A stretch of DNA of 64,000 nucleotides from Litchfieldia salsa (GCF_900104555.1 NZ_FNJU01000003.1:1-64000); one strand, 5' to 3'. Counted from the stretch's first letter, positions 1 through 8,081 are shown. Notes: generated by a model from the letters alone, not told the origin. Program-made: numbers and translations.

Positions 1-357
1 AATTTTAATTATAAAAAAACCCAATGTCCTCAAAGTAACGGTAGGGTTCCACTAATTTAGAGATCCCACGTTTAAGTCAAAGGTACATCGGTATCTCTAT
101 TATACTACTAATTAAACGAATATTGAATATATGCTCTGGTACAATGTAATTAAGACACATAGGAGTCAGTAGTATGTAGTGAATTAAAAATCAGTTAAAG
201 GACTACAGAAAGTAACGGGTGCGATTCTTCAAGAAGGAGATCGCACCTTTTTTTAAAAAGTAAAGAAGTAGTTTACTTGAGAAAGGAAATGACATAAATA
301 CAGAGGTACATTATACTTATGCTGTCTACATTTTTTTATGAAAAAGGAAGGAATAAG
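1..357. other. Intergenic region before the first gene
   Basis: No gene is supported here. The only clear element is the repeat copy at 211-285. An AAGGAAGG ribosome binding site at 343-350 serves the gene that starts at 358. A part-match to the repeat core (AAAGTAACGGTAGGGTTC) lies near 35-52. Confidence 0.5.
211..285 (+). repeat. Array repeat copy with perfect terminator hairpin
   Basis: Opens with TAACGGG. The stem GGTGCGAT (218-225) pairs perfectly with ATCGCACC (240-247) and a T-run follows, so it should act as a Rho-independent terminator. The right module (AAGTAAAG...TTTACTTGAGAAAGG) is diverged. Confidence 0.75.
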
Positions 358-843
358 ATGGAACTTCAACTTTTGATTGATAAAGTAAAAAACTTCCCAA
401 ACTGTATGGTTCATTCTCCTTCAGGCTATCCAGTTGCAGAAAAAATTCATCTATTACCAAACGATTTATATGAATTTTATAAAATATGTGGTGGAATTGA
501 CTTATTTATTGACTGTGATTATGGGATAACAATAGTTCCTCCTAACGATTTTGTACTTGCAAACCCTCTAATAATAGGTGAAAAAGCCGAATATGATATT
601 TCTTCAAATTGGTACATAATTGGTCGTGATGGTAATAACGATTACTTAACAATTGACCTTAATAAGTCACGTTTAGGTAGATGTTATGATAGCAATTGGG
701 AAATTCACGGTGTAGTTGGTAGTTGCCCTATAATCGCCAATTCCTTTACGGACTTATTAAATCGGCTAGTAATGAATAACGGTACCCTTTGGTATTGGCT
801 TGAAGATAATTTTATCTCTCTTGGAGATGCATATGATGAATGA
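358..843 (+). CDS. SMI1/KNR4-like (SUKH) protein
   Basis: A cytosolic protein of 161 residues. The pattern LLPNDLYEFYKICGGIDLF followed by W-x-IIG-x-DGNND and the Y-x-x-x-WE tail matches the SMI1/KNR4 (SUKH) fold, which often supplies immunity proteins in polymorphic toxin systems. An in-frame ATG at 319 exists, but the ATG at 358 has the AAGGAAGG ribosome binding site at the right distance. No toxin gene is adjacent. It stands alone between two repeat copies. The immunity role is inferred from the family, not shown. Confidence 0.7.
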   Translation: MELQLLIDKVKNFPNCMVHSPSGYPVAEKIHLLPNDLYEFYKICGGIDLFIDCDYGITIVPPNDFVLANPLIIGEKAEYDISSNWYIIGRDGNNDYLTIDLNKSRLGRCYDSNWEIHGVVGSCPIIANSFTDLLNRLVMNNGTLWYWLEDNFISLGDAYDE

Positions 844-852
844 ATGAATGGC

Positions 853-936
853 TTGTTGAACTAAAGGGGCCATGCTTCAATAGCGAAGGATCGCTTCTTG
901 CTTATTCAAGTAACGAGGCAGTTTAGTGGAATAAGG
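853..936 (+). repeat. Array repeat copy
   Basis: Left module TTGAACTAAAGGGGCC, then a hairpin region with ATCGCTTCTTGCTTATTC, then right module AAGTAACGAGGCAGTTTAGTGGAATAAGG. A partial right module (AACTAATGGGAAGTTTAC) follows near 1000-1016. Confidence 0.7.
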
Positions 937-1046
937 AATTCAATTGGGGTATTGATCCTATCAGTTGAATAAGTTCAAAATAATCTAATCGTTGTATAAC
1001 TAATGGGAAGTTTACATAAAAAATGCAATTGTTAAAGGAGTACAAT

Positions 1047-1634
1047 ATGGTAACTTTATTTAAGAAAATGATAGATAACTCTAAAGTTACAGAAGTTCTT
1101 TCAGACTACTTTGATTTTGAGCTACTAGGAGTTTCTAACTATAATACAAAATCATATTATTTTAAGGTTGAAGATACTGCAAAAGTAATTGCCCAAGATG
1201 CTGCGGGTGGAACATTTGCTTTAGTTGGAAATGGTGATGAAGATAGCCTTCCTATAATTTATATAAGTTCTGAGGGACGGGCTTGGAAGGTCGGGCGAAA
1301 CATTAGAGAATTTATATCTTTGATGGTTTCTTGTCCTAATTGGAAGGACTTATTGAAGTTCTCAGGCAATGGTCAAATATCGGAAATGGTAAAGGCTCTA
1401 CCGTTCTTAAAAGATGAAATACTTGAGGATTTTCCAGATATAGAGGATGTAAAAGAGACTGTAAAAACGGAACTATCTATAGACTTAATCCTAGATCCAG
1501 CTACTGCTCTGTATATGACGATGATTTCAGAACCTAAAATTACTATTTCATCAAATGATGGTGACGAGTTGGAGTCATTATTTCATTCATTTACAGTGAT
1601 GGATAATCCTTTATGGAGAAATAAAATTATATAG
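1047..1634 (+). CDS. Hypothetical SUKH-like immunity-type protein
   Basis: A soluble protein of 195 residues with no signal or membrane segment. A central block (GGTFALVGNGDEDSLPIIYIS, then EGRAWKVG and an F-I-S-L-M-V-S-C-PNW segment) resembles SMI1/KNR4-related proteins of toxin-immunity loci, but I cannot assign a named family. The ATG at 1047 follows AAAGGAG (1034-1040); the upstream ATG at 1023 lacks such a site. A single cargo gene between repeats. Confidence 0.55.
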   Translation: MVTLFKKMIDNSKVTEVLSDYFDFELLGVSNYNTKSYYFKVEDTAKVIAQDAAGGTFALVGNGDEDSLPIIYISSEGRAWKVGRNIREFISLMVSCPNWKDLLKFSGNGQISEMVKALPFLKDEILEDFPDIEDVKETVKTELSIDLILDPATALYMTMISEPKITISSNDGDELESLFHSFTVMDNPLWRNKII

Positions 1635-1650
1635 ATAGCATTACATATTT

Positions 1651-1677
1651 TTACTAACGGGAAGTTTAGTTAAATAG
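1651..1677 (+). repeat. Partial array repeat (right module only)
   Basis: TACTAACGGGAAGTTTAGTTAAATAGC. Only the closing half of the repeat remains downstream of the preceding gene. Confidence 0.5.
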
Positions 1678-1757
1678 CATTTGGAATTATTTGTATAAAT
1701 AGCAAGAACCTTATGTTATCATTAGTGTAAAATTACACTAACGATAAGGTGGCTATT

Positions 1758-1978
1758 ATGAATAAGATTAATTATTGGGGAATTTTTTCTATTGTTTTAT
1801 CAGTGGTTGGATTCATATTTAGCATTAAATTTCAATCTATGGCTTATTGGGGACCAGATGGGGCTTTCACCTGGATTTGGTACTGGATTATGTTCTGATC
1901 ACATTAAATTCAATAATTATAGCTCCTTCACTGTTATGGACAACCTTCATTATTATTGCCTGGCAGTCTGGAATGTAA
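1758..1978 (+). pseudogene. Frameshifted small membrane protein
   Basis: From the ATG at 1758 (GGTGG upstream) a hydrophobic protein of 46 residues ends at TGA 1896-1898. The next frame continues at 1895 with LITLNSIIIAPSLLW and a second hydrophobic helix up to TAA 1976-1978. Together the halves give about 73 residues with three likely membrane helices, so one base appears gained or lost near 1894. A truncated functional protein cannot be excluded. No hairpin follows the TGA, so I do not read it as Sec. Confidence 0.5.
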
Positions 1979-1996
1979 TTATTTAGTCTCAGAGCA

Positions 1997-2084
1997 CTTA
2001 AACTATCGAGATTGCCGCCGAGCATGAGAAGTGCCCAGGAATATGAAAGTTAATTGTACTAACGGGTCAGGTTACTTGAAGAAG
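1997..2084 (+). repeat. Array repeat copy
   Basis: Left module CACTTAAACTATCGAGATTGCC, right module TTGTACTAACGGGTCAGGTTACTTGAAGAAG. The internal stem is poorly preserved. Confidence 0.65.
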
Positions 2085-2107
2085 TATCTTTAAAAAGGAA
2101 GTAGACT

Positions 2108-2632
2108 ATGGGTAGACAGATTGAGTATTACATGGAATTGGAATCATATAAATTGCTGGTAAAAAAGGCTTTTGAATTAGGCTTTAAAGTTATACATATG
2201 ACGAATGATTTGCAAATTTGTAGCTCCTTTAATGAAATTAGAGCTTGGGATAGTAGGGATAGAATATACTTTTACCTCGAGGAAGCAGGACAACTAATAG
2301 TAAAAGAAAACGGCTATATAGATACATTTTTTAGTCCAGTGGTGGAATCAGGGTATTCTTATTTAAATGAAAAGAGAAAGACAATAACAAAGGGTCGTAT
2401 TTGGGTTTCATCTCATTCTTGGAGAAATGAGGGAGACTTTAATAAGCGAAGCGGCTTATTAGATAAAAAATATTCATCTCTTATGAGATATGTAAAAAAG
2501 ATTGCCCCTTATACAGAAGTTGAAGTAAAGGCACAAAATCCAATATATGAAGGCAAGAAATTTAAAAGTAAAGAATATATTACACCTTTTTTATTAAACG
2601 AAATAAAACAAAATAAATATGATTGTATCTGA
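2108..2632 (+). CDS. Hypothetical protein
   Basis: A soluble, lysine- and tyrosine-rich protein of 174 residues that I do not recognise. It has two halves: an N-terminal mixed alpha/beta part (residues 1-70), then a basic C-terminal part with SSHSWRNEGDF near residue 100 and a K/Y-rich tail. AAAAGGAAG lies about 7 bases before the ATG. A single cargo gene flanked by repeats. Confidence 0.6.
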   Translation: MGRQIEYYMELESYKLLVKKAFELGFKVIHMTNDLQICSSFNEIRAWDSRDRIYFYLEEAGQLIVKENGYIDTFFSPVVESGYSYLNEKRKTITKGRIWVSSHSWRNEGDFNKRSGLLDKKYSSLMRYVKKIAPYTEVEVKAQNPIYEGKKFKSKEYITPFLLNEIKQNKYDCI

Positions 2633-2651
2633 AGTTTAGTGTAAACGCTTA

Positions 2652-2686
2652 TTAAACAAACGGTGCAGAATATTTTAACAAGAAAT
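2652..2686 (+). repeat. Partial array repeat
   Basis: CGCTTATTAAACAAACGG then GCAGAATATTTTAACAAG. A compact copy without a hairpin. Confidence 0.5.
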
Positions 2687-2709
2687 GATTGTTTAAGGGT
2701 GGTGGTTTT

Positions 2710-3015
2710 ATGGGATTTGACATTATGCTATATGATAATAATGGCAAACAGGTCGAACTATTCGAACTAACAGAAAGGTTACATAATGAAATATTTAATT
2801 CCACTAAGCTATGGAGAAGTTATATCGAACTTAGAAAGCTAAGTGATTATTATTTGACTGATGAAACATTATCAGGAGAAAGACTTATAACCCTTATTAC
2901 CGACCTTAAAAATTATCAAAGAAATATATCGCAGGATAAACAAATGGAGTATCAAGAACTGATAGATAAATTATCAACCCCTATCATTAGAAAGGCTCAT
3001 ATTGCGGGTGATTAA
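2710..3015 (+). CDS. Hypothetical small protein
   Basis: A predominantly helical soluble protein of 101 residues beginning MGFDIMLYDNNGK. The ATG at 2710 is preceded by AAGGGTGGTGG; the ATG at 2689 is inside the preceding spacer and less likely. I do not recognise the family. It ends 6 bases before a well-preserved repeat copy. Confidence 0.55.
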   Translation: MGFDIMLYDNNGKQVELFELTERLHNEIFNSTKLWRSYIELRKLSDYYLTDETLSGERLITLITDLKNYQRNISQDKQMEYQELIDKLSTPIIRKAHIAGD

Positions 3016-3020
3016 GAAAA

Positions 3021-3100
3021 TCTTCTTCAACAAGCGGGGGCATTGATCCAAGAAGGATTAATGCCTTCGCTTATTGAAGTAAAGGGTAAGTTTAGTTCAC
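3021..3100 (+). repeat. Array repeat copy, GATCC-type stem
   Basis: CTTCTTCAACAAGCGGGGGC opens the copy. GGCATTGATCC (3039-3049) pairs with GGATTAATGCC (3055-3065) with one G-U pair. TTATTGAAGTAAAGGGTAAG and GTTTAGTTC close it. Nearly identical to the copy at 30868. Confidence 0.8.
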
Positions 3101-3159
3101 ATTCAATGACATAATAAATGAAATAATAAATCTCAATAGAAGTCGGGGAGGTGAAGTTT

Positions 3160-3486
3160 ATGACAGCAAAAGAATTTGTTGAATTATTCTACAATGAAAA
3201 AAATGAATTGATTAAACAATATTTTAGTAATTCACAGGTTACGGAAGTTGGTTCTAAAATAGATAGTCTTGGTTTAACAGAAAATCAACTGGCTAAGATG
3301 AAAGATGTTTTAGATGTAGTTATAACAGACATTATGTATAGCATTCTATTGGGGTTGGATGGTGAAGCCTCAATTGGAGGTGTGCAGCAAAACTATAAGT
3401 TGTATGATGAGAATAGATTAGAATTAACAAATAGTGGGGAAATAGAGCAATATGCTTATGAGTATTTTCACGAAGTTGAACGATGA
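3160..3486 (+). CDS. Hypothetical small acidic protein
   Basis: A helical, acidic protein of 108 residues (MTAKEFVELFYNEKNELIK...). GGGGAGGTG at 3145-3153 sets the ATG at 3160 as start; a GTG at 3151 overlaps the ribosome binding site and is unlikely. The DIMYSILLGLDGEASIGG segment is typical of small immunity-type proteins in Bacillus accessory regions. The family is not named here. Confidence 0.55.
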   Translation: MTAKEFVELFYNEKNELIKQYFSNSQVTEVGSKIDSLGLTENQLAKMKDVLDVVITDIMYSILLGLDGEASIGGVQQNYKLYDENRLELTNSGEIEQYAYEYFHEVER

Positions 3487-3547
3487 TAGGCTAATGAAAT
3501 TCAGTCTTATATTGTTACCTATTCAAAAGTAACAATTGAAAGTAGAA

Positions 3548-3638
3548 TGTGAAATAGTGTACTTAAACTATCGGGAGCAATCCTTCGACAAGCAGGGATT
3601 GCTCTTTTCTTTGAAGTATAGGGCAGGTTAGCTTATCA
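3548..3638 (+). repeat. Array repeat copy with 5' extension
   Basis: Carries the extension TGTGAAATAGTGTACTTAAAC seen in a subset of copies. GAGCAATCC (3575-3583) pairs perfectly with GGATTGCTC (3596-3604), followed by TTTTC and TTTGAAGTATAGGGCAGG, then TTAGCTTATC. Confidence 0.8.
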
Positions 3639-3666
3639 AAAATTATATTCGGATGTGGAGAGACAT

Positions 3667-4122
3667 ATGGAGAAATATGAGGTAAAGCAAATAGATAATC
3701 TGTTGAATCTTAATTTGGATAGTTTAATAAAGGAAAGCAAAAAAGATGGTTTTCGTTTTATAGAAAGATTAGTAGTTGATTATACAAATGGAAATAACAC
3801 ATTTAGTCATTCTGGAGAAGGTTTATTCGGCGTGTTTAGTGAAGATGGGGTCCTTGTTGCTATTGGTGGATTGAATAGAGATCCCTTTTCAAACGAACAA
3901 TCTATCGGTAGGTTGAGAAGGTTTTATGTGAGTAAAAATTATAGGAGAAAAGGTATAGGAATCCTTTTGGTAACAAAGATAATTGACGAAGCAAAAAGAT
4001 ATTATAAAACTTTGGTGCTTCATACAGATACAGAACAGGCTGATAAATTTTACATTTCTTTAGGATTTTCAAAGGATAATCTTTATCCAAATTCAAGTCA
4101 CTTTATGGAGCTTAAAAGCTAA
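3667..4122 (+). CDS. GNAT-family N-acetyltransferase
   Basis: A 151-residue acetyl-CoA-dependent acetyltransferase. The acetyl-CoA loop is visible as RRFYVSKNYRRKGIGILL (R-x-x-G-x-G/A type), followed by a helix and the C-terminal YISLGFSKDN strand typical of GNAT. The substrate is unknown. The start is set by GTGGAG before ATG 3667; GTG 3655 is less likely. The gene lies alone between two repeats. Confidence 0.8.
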   Translation: MEKYEVKQIDNLLNLNLDSLIKESKKDGFRFIERLVVDYTNGNNTFSHSGEGLFGVFSEDGVLVAIGGLNRDPFSNEQSIGRLRRFYVSKNYRRKGIGILLVTKIIDEAKRYYKTLVLHTDTEQADKFYISLGFSKDNLYPNSSHFMELKS

Positions 4123-4123
4123 C

Positions 4124-4200
4124 GTGTTGTTAAGCTAATGGGTGCGAGTGTTCAATAAGAGCATTCGCTTTTTCACTAACAGTCAGTAGAGTTGAAGAAG
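4124..4200 (+). repeat. Array repeat copy
   Basis: TTGTTAAGCTAATGGGTGCG, a short stem around GCGA/TCGC, TTTTTCACTAACAGTCAGTAG and AGTTGAAGAAG. Confidence 0.7.
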
Positions 4201-4265
4201 AAATAAACTATTATTGTGCAATTTCGTATGTGAAAAGATGAATAAGAAATTAGGAGTTGTTTTGT

Positions 4266-4433
4266 ATGTTTGACCTTGCATTGTTATTTATTATGGCTTT
4301 AGCTGGAGGTATGGTAGCGATAATCGGCTTTTTCGTTATATTAGGTCAAAGGATTTCAGAACCGAAGAGAGAACTTCAACAAAAAATTGATAATCTTGAA
4401 GAAGAGATTCGGAAATTAAAAAATAACAAGTAG
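4266..4433 (+). CDS. Small membrane protein with coiled-coil tail
   Basis: A 55-residue protein with one N-terminal membrane helix (about residues 2-27, glycine-rich) followed by a charged heptad-like tail with LQQKIDNLEEEIRKLKNN. AGGAG lies upstream of ATG 4266. Small single-pass proteins of this design are common in Bacillus, but no function is assigned. Confidence 0.6.
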   Translation: MFDLALLFIMALAGGMVAIIGFFVILGQRISEPKRELQQKIDNLEEEIRKLKNNK

Positions 4434-4447
4434 CAACCTAAGTTGTA

Positions 4448-4515
4448 TTGCTAATGGGGGCAATTGCGGCAGAACATTCGCTTCTTTGACTAACGGCAAA
4501 GGTTAATTAACAAAA
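4448..4515 (+). repeat. Array repeat copy
   Basis: TATTGCTAATGGGGGCAATTG, then TTGACTAACGGCAAAGGTTAATTAACAAAAG with a degraded stem. Confidence 0.65.
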
Positions 4516-4540
4516 GAGTAAAACAAGGGAGTGGATTCTA

Positions 4541-4723
4541 TTGGACAAGAGGAAAAGATATTTGGTTTTAATGCCCCCTTTTCTTATTATAATGCTGATA
4601 TTTTTCTTTACTCTACCGAACCAGTATAAAGGCTATACTTTAGCCTTACCATTAATTTTTTGGATAACATTGAGAGTTTGGAACTATTTTTGGGAAAAAA
4701 GAAATAGGGGGATGGAGCAATAA
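4541..4723 (+). CDS. Small membrane protein
   Basis: A 60-residue protein with a TTG start preceded by GGGAGTGG. It has two hydrophobic segments (about residues 8-25 and 33-50) separated by NQYKGY, and a positively charged tail. Not assigned to a family. It lies directly between two repeats. Confidence 0.55.
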   Translation: MDKRKRYLVLMPPFLIIMLIFFFTLPNQYKGYTLALPLIFWITLRVWNYFWEKRNRGMEQ

Positions 4724-4760
4724 TTTTTCACTAACGGGTGCATTACCACAAATAACGCAA
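4724..4760 (+). repeat. Partial array repeat
   Basis: TTTTTCACTAACGGGTGCAT. Only the left module is clear. Confidence 0.5.
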
Positions 4761-4788
4761 TTCATATTTATGAGAGGAAGGAATATAC

Positions 4789-5217
4789 TTGGACAAAACA
4801 CAAGTAATGGCATATTTTAGTTTGTTCGGAGATAACTTTCCGATAGATATGGTAACTAAAAAGTTGGAAGTAACACCTACTGAAACTTATAAAAAAGGTG
4901 ATTTAATTCCAAATCGGTCTGTTGCTCGTTATAGAAATGAGACAAGTTGGGATTTGGGAACAGGCTATCAAGATTCACTTGAGGTAAATGACCAATTAGA
5001 GCAGATCCTATATAAGCTTCAAGGTAAGACTTCACTAATTAATGAAATAAAAGAAGAATATTCAATTGAGTGTAAATTTTTTATCGTCATTAAAATAGAA
5101 AACGGAAATACACCTACTCTATATTTGAATAAAGACATCGTAAAATTCGCTTCAGGAATTGAAGCTGAAATTGATGTTGATTTGTATGCAAACCCTTATA
5201 ACGATGTTACTGACTAA
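4789..5217 (+). CDS. DUF4279 domain protein
   Basis: A 142-residue protein matching the DUF4279 pattern: AYFSLFGDNFPIDMVTKKL at the start, TETYKKGD, W-DLGTGYQDSLEVNDQL, and a C-terminal FFIVIKIENGNTPTLYL strand ending in IDVDLYANPY. The family is frequent in immunity-type loci, but its biochemistry is unknown. TTG 4789 is preceded by GAGAGGAAGG. Flanked by repeats. Confidence 0.8.
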   Translation: MDKTQVMAYFSLFGDNFPIDMVTKKLEVTPTETYKKGDLIPNRSVARYRNETSWDLGTGYQDSLEVNDQLEQILYKLQGKTSLINEIKEEYSIECKFFIVIKIENGNTPTLYLNKDIVKFASGIEAEIDVDLYANPYNDVTD

Positions 5218-5230
5218 GAAAGTAAAGTAT

Positions 5231-5303
5231 TTGTTCCGCTAAAGAGTGCAAGTGTTCAATAAGAGCATTCGCTTTTTGACTAACGGTCTGTTTAATGTAA
5301 TAA
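5231..5303 (+). repeat. Array repeat copy
   Basis: TTGTTCCGCTAAAGAGTGC, stem near GCAAGTG/CATTCGC, TTTTTGACTAACGGTCTG, TTTAATGTAATAA. The hairpin segment is almost identical to the copy at 4124. Confidence 0.7.
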
Positions 5304-5318
5304 AAACGGAGGAAAAGT

Positions 5319-5552
5319 GATGAGGATAATGATAAAGCCTTAGATAATGTATCATTATTTCTTACAATTGAAGAGGCTAAAGAAATGATTGATACTTTAG
5401 AGGGAATTTTATTACAAGCATAAGATACTGCTTCACATGCCCATCTTAATGATGATGAATATGAGCATGAAATTACTGTAACGATTTATGACGAAAATAA
5501 ATTAGACGGTTTGCATGAGCGGATTAAGAAGTTGATTATTGAAAATAGATAG
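5319..5552 (+). pseudogene. Decayed immunity-type gene
   Basis: A readable frame runs DNDKALDNVSLFLTIEEAK, then an in-frame TAA (about 5421), then YEHEITVTIYDENKLDGL to TAG 5550-5552. No start codon is in this frame: the ATG after the GGAGG site is out of phase. So there is one nonsense codon plus a 5' frameshift. Confidence 0.55.
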
Positions 5553-5571
5553 AAGACTTAACGGTTAGTAA

Positions 5572-5632
5572 AAACGCATTTCGACTATCGGTGATCATTC
5601 CTTTAATAAGGGATTTCTATGTTTTTCAAAAG
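5572..5632 (+). repeat. Degenerate array repeat
   Basis: AACGCATTTCGACTATCGGTG then ATTCC...GGGAT and TTTTTC. The right module is lost. Confidence 0.5.
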
Positions 5633-5671
5633 GATATTAATGTTAAATAATAGTTTTGGTGGTGATATATA

Positions 5672-6028
5672 TTGGACAAAGCAAGATCAGTTGAACAGCT
5701 TGTTATTGAATTTCCAGAGTTTAAACTCATATTAGAGGAACACCTTGAATTTAATAATGAGTTATTACCACACGTTTTCATTGGTGATTGTAACGAGTAT
5801 ATTATAGAGTATCTTAAAAAAGATGAAACAGATAAACTTGAAAAGTTCTTTAATTTTTTTGAGATAATGGCAATTGAGGGTGATGATTATACTAAGGAAC
5901 TATTAAGTGTTACTATTCTTGAGCGATTAGGTGATGATAGAGAAATCTTAAATACGGCTTATAAATACATGGGTAAAGAAACAAGGAAGGCTTCAGATGA
6001 AATTGAAAAGGGCTGGGGACGATCTTGA
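5672..6028 (+). CDS. Hypothetical acidic immunity-type protein
   Basis: An acidic helical protein of 118 residues with a TTG start after GGTGGTG. The motif LLPHVFIGDCNEYIIEYL followed by FFEIMAIEGDDYTKELLSVTILERLGDD is shared with small immunity-type proteins common in Bacillus and may match one of the recently numbered DUF families. I cannot name it with certainty. The stop TGA is part of TTGAACTAACGGG, the opening of the next repeat. Confidence 0.6.
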   Translation: MDKARSVEQLVIEFPEFKLILEEHLEFNNELLPHVFIGDCNEYIIEYLKKDETDKLEKFFNFFEIMAIEGDDYTKELLSVTILERLGDDREILNTAYKYMGKETRKASDEIEKGWGRS

Positions 6029-6112
6029 ACTAACGGGGGCATTTCTTCAAGAAGGAGAAGTGCTTTTTTTGTGGAACTTATTAAGCTAAACGGATCGGGA
6101 TAGTTAAAAAGT
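6025..6112 (+). repeat. Array repeat copy overlapping the preceding stop codon
   Basis: TTGAACTAACGGGGGCATTTC, stem GCATTTCTTC/GAAGGAGAAGTGC, T-run, GTGGAACTTATTAAGCTAAAC, then CGGGATAGTTAAAAAG. Confidence 0.75.
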
Positions 6113-6206
6113 AATAGAAAGATTTATTATAAAGTTTAGTTATTGCTAAACCCAGAATAAAAGCCAAGATAATAAACATAATCCAACAAAGCAAATGGAG
6201 GGAAAT

Positions 6207-6836
6207 ATGGAAAAGGTTCTACATAAGATAGCTAATTTGATTAACAGCAAGAATGAAAAAATCATCATTGGGATTTCGGGTCATGGTGCCCATAATCTTA
6301 TTAAACTTTTGGGACATGAAGATGTGAATTATATCAATACGGACCCATATATCATCGGCTCTCATCTTAGAAAGTACACTATATTGAAATATGAATATAA
6401 GAATCAACACCATCAAGACAAAATGACAGCTTGTCATCCTTCTACTCATAATATATATGCTTTAGAGAGAGACCTTCAAATGGTAAGAGATGCTTTAGAT
6501 TTTTATACAATAGGCACGCACTATATAGAGAGCAAGTTAATTTCTTCAAAAAATAAAGTAAATATTATAGAAGGCATGACCGTTGCCTTTACAGACCCCA
6601 ATTTGTATAATCTAAAAGTTTACTTATATACAGATGGAGAAACCGAGCTGATGAGAAGGGGTATTCGTGATGTTTCCGAAAGGGGAACAGATATAAATTA
6701 TTTAAGAAAATCTCATGAAGAGCGTAGAATTCAATATAATTTATTTATGCATCCTTATCATCGGAATTTCGATATAGTTTTAAAAAATTCAAATGAAAAC
6801 TATATTCTTGAAAAAGGTAGTTTAATTAATTTGTGA
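6207..6836 (+). CDS. Uridine-kinase-like protein lacking the P-loop lysine
   Basis: A 209-residue protein of the uridine kinase/phosphoribulokinase type found in Bacillus. Downstream family blocks are intact: YINTDPYIIGS, the H-rich M-x-ACHP block, LDFYTIGTHY, IIEGMTVAF, and ERGTDINYL near the C-terminus. The Walker A loop is not: GISGHGA is followed directly by HNLIKLL, where the family has a GKT/GKS segment. An in-frame loss of about eight residues is the simplest reading, which would remove ATP binding. GGAGGG sets ATG 6207. Possibly an inactive kinase or decaying gene. Confidence 0.7.
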   Translation: MEKVLHKIANLINSKNEKIIIGISGHGAHNLIKLLGHEDVNYINTDPYIIGSHLRKYTILKYEYKNQHHQDKMTACHPSTHNIYALERDLQMVRDALDFYTIGTHYIESKLISSKNKVNIIEGMTVAFTDPNLYNLKVYLYTDGETELMRRGIRDVSERGTDINYLRKSHEERRIQYNLFMHPYHRNFDIVLKNSNENYILEKGSLINL

Positions 6837-6905
6837 AATAGTGTACTTACACTAAAGGGTGCTCATGTGGAATAAGGAAATTCTAGCTAGCTAAGGCTAG
6901 CAGTT
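6833..6905 (+). repeat. Array repeat copy with 5' extension
   Basis: TGTGAAATAGTGTACTTACAC, TAAAGGGTGC, then a CTAGCTAGCTAAGGCTAGCAG palindromic part. The right module is missing. Confidence 0.6.
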
Positions 6906-6923
6906 TTAAGGAGATTGATCCAT

Positions 6924-7394
6924 TTGGATGAATACATAACCAACGATGTTTTAAATGAAGTATTTTATGTTGATGGAAGTCTAAGAGATATTTATGTTTT
7001 TAATGTTAGTTTGAGTGATTGGCAAAAACTTTTTGATTGGATTCGCTTGTCTCCTTGGGAAGTTATCTTTTATAAGGATGGGCAAGTAACACTGTATAAA
7101 GGAACGGACGTTGCTAAGTTTTTTGAAGAAAAAGAGTCCAACGGTATTCATTTAATGTCTATTAATATTAATGGTGTATTGGTAAATTGCCATTTCTTTT
7201 CAGAAAGTGAAATTGAATTCGATATTGACCCAAAACAAGTTAATAGTATGTCTGATGCAAATATTGTTTTTGAATTCATGAAAAAACTTTCGAAGATGCT
7301 TGGTAAAGAAAGTATTCTTACTGAAGAGAATACTCCTGAATATCCATTGGTAACTAGTGAATCAGATGGAACATTGATTATTAATGTTTGTTGA
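6924..7394 (+). CDS. Hypothetical protein
   Basis: A soluble protein of 156 residues with regular alternating hydrophobic strands (VFNVSLSDWQKLFDWI, VIFYKDGQVTLYKG), suggesting a mixed alpha/beta fold. TTG 6924 lies 10 bases after AAGGAG (6908-6913); the TTG at 6915 is too close. Family not recognised. Its TGA stop is embedded in GTTGAACTAAAGGG, the left edge of the next repeat. Confidence 0.55.
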   Translation: MDEYITNDVLNEVFYVDGSLRDIYVFNVSLSDWQKLFDWIRLSPWEVIFYKDGQVTLYKGTDVAKFFEEKESNGIHLMSININGVLVNCHFFSESEIEFDIDPKQVNSMSDANIVFEFMKKLSKMLGKESILTEENTPEYPLVTSESDGTLIINVC

Positions 7395-7490
7395 ACTAAA
7401 GGGTGCAAATCTTTAATAGGAAGGGTGCTGATCTAAGAAGGATTAGTACCTATTTTTATTGAAGTATAGGTCAGGATTGTTTAACAAGAA
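7390..7490 (+). repeat. Array repeat copy overlapping the preceding stop codon
   Basis: TTGTTGAACTAAAGGGTGC, stem GGGTGCTGATC/GGATTAGTACC, TTTTTATTGAAGTATAGGTC, then AGGATTGTTTAACAAG. Confidence 0.8.
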
Positions 7491-7525
7491 AGTTAATTTT
7501 AAAGTGGTGATGGGAGTGACAAATA

Positions 7526-8053
7526 ATGTCTGAGATGACAACATCCATTGTTTTATACGGTGAAATTGATGAGTTCGATACAGATAAATGGATTGATTTC
7601 TATAACATATCAAAAGACCTTTCAAAGAAACTTTCATTTGAACCTAACTACATTGGTCTTGATGGTGAAGAGTTTAAATCTGGTAAAGTTTTAACTGTCA
7701 AGAGAACCGAAAAACGACTTTTAAAATCACTAGCAAATAGAAAAAGTCTTTTATCAATGTCATTGTATTCATTGCCTGAAGATTTTACGCAAGCTGCTTT
7801 TGATTACAACCTCTATTTAGGTAGGGATAAAAACGAAGATAGTCATAATCAATCTAAAATAATCTTAACTATACCAACAGAAGTTTATCGGGAATTAAAC
7901 ACTCCAAATATAATTGCTACTTTGAAGGAATTTATACAATTTAAAGAAGGGGAAATATTTGAATTGTCGAGATATGAAACTCCACTTCTTTATGCTTCAA
8001 GATTAAACGAAATAGAGTATTTTGAGACTTTAAAGATATTATCAACTTTCTAA
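7526..8053 (+). CDS. Hypothetical protein
   Basis: A soluble protein of 175 residues: TSIVLYGEIDEFDTDKWIDF at the N-terminus, then a basic central part and an acidic C-terminus. No catalytic motif is visible. The overall look (single domain, tandem beta strands then helix) fits immunity-type cargo, but I do not recognise the family. GGGAGTG precedes ATG 7526. Confidence 0.55.
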   Translation: MSEMTTSIVLYGEIDEFDTDKWIDFYNISKDLSKKLSFEPNYIGLDGEEFKSGKVLTVKRTEKRLLKSLANRKSLLSMSLYSLPEDFTQAAFDYNLYLGRDKNEDSHNQSKIILTIPTEVYRELNTPNIIATLKEFIQFKEGEIFELSRYETPLLYASRLNEIEYFETLKILSTF

Positions 8054-8081
8054 CCTGTAAAGTAATTAGTAATTCTTGTTT

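Noticed and set aside
1896-1898. TGA at 1896 as a selenocysteine codon
   Set aside because: The continuing protein is in a different frame, there is no 6-bp hairpin after it, and no redox motif.
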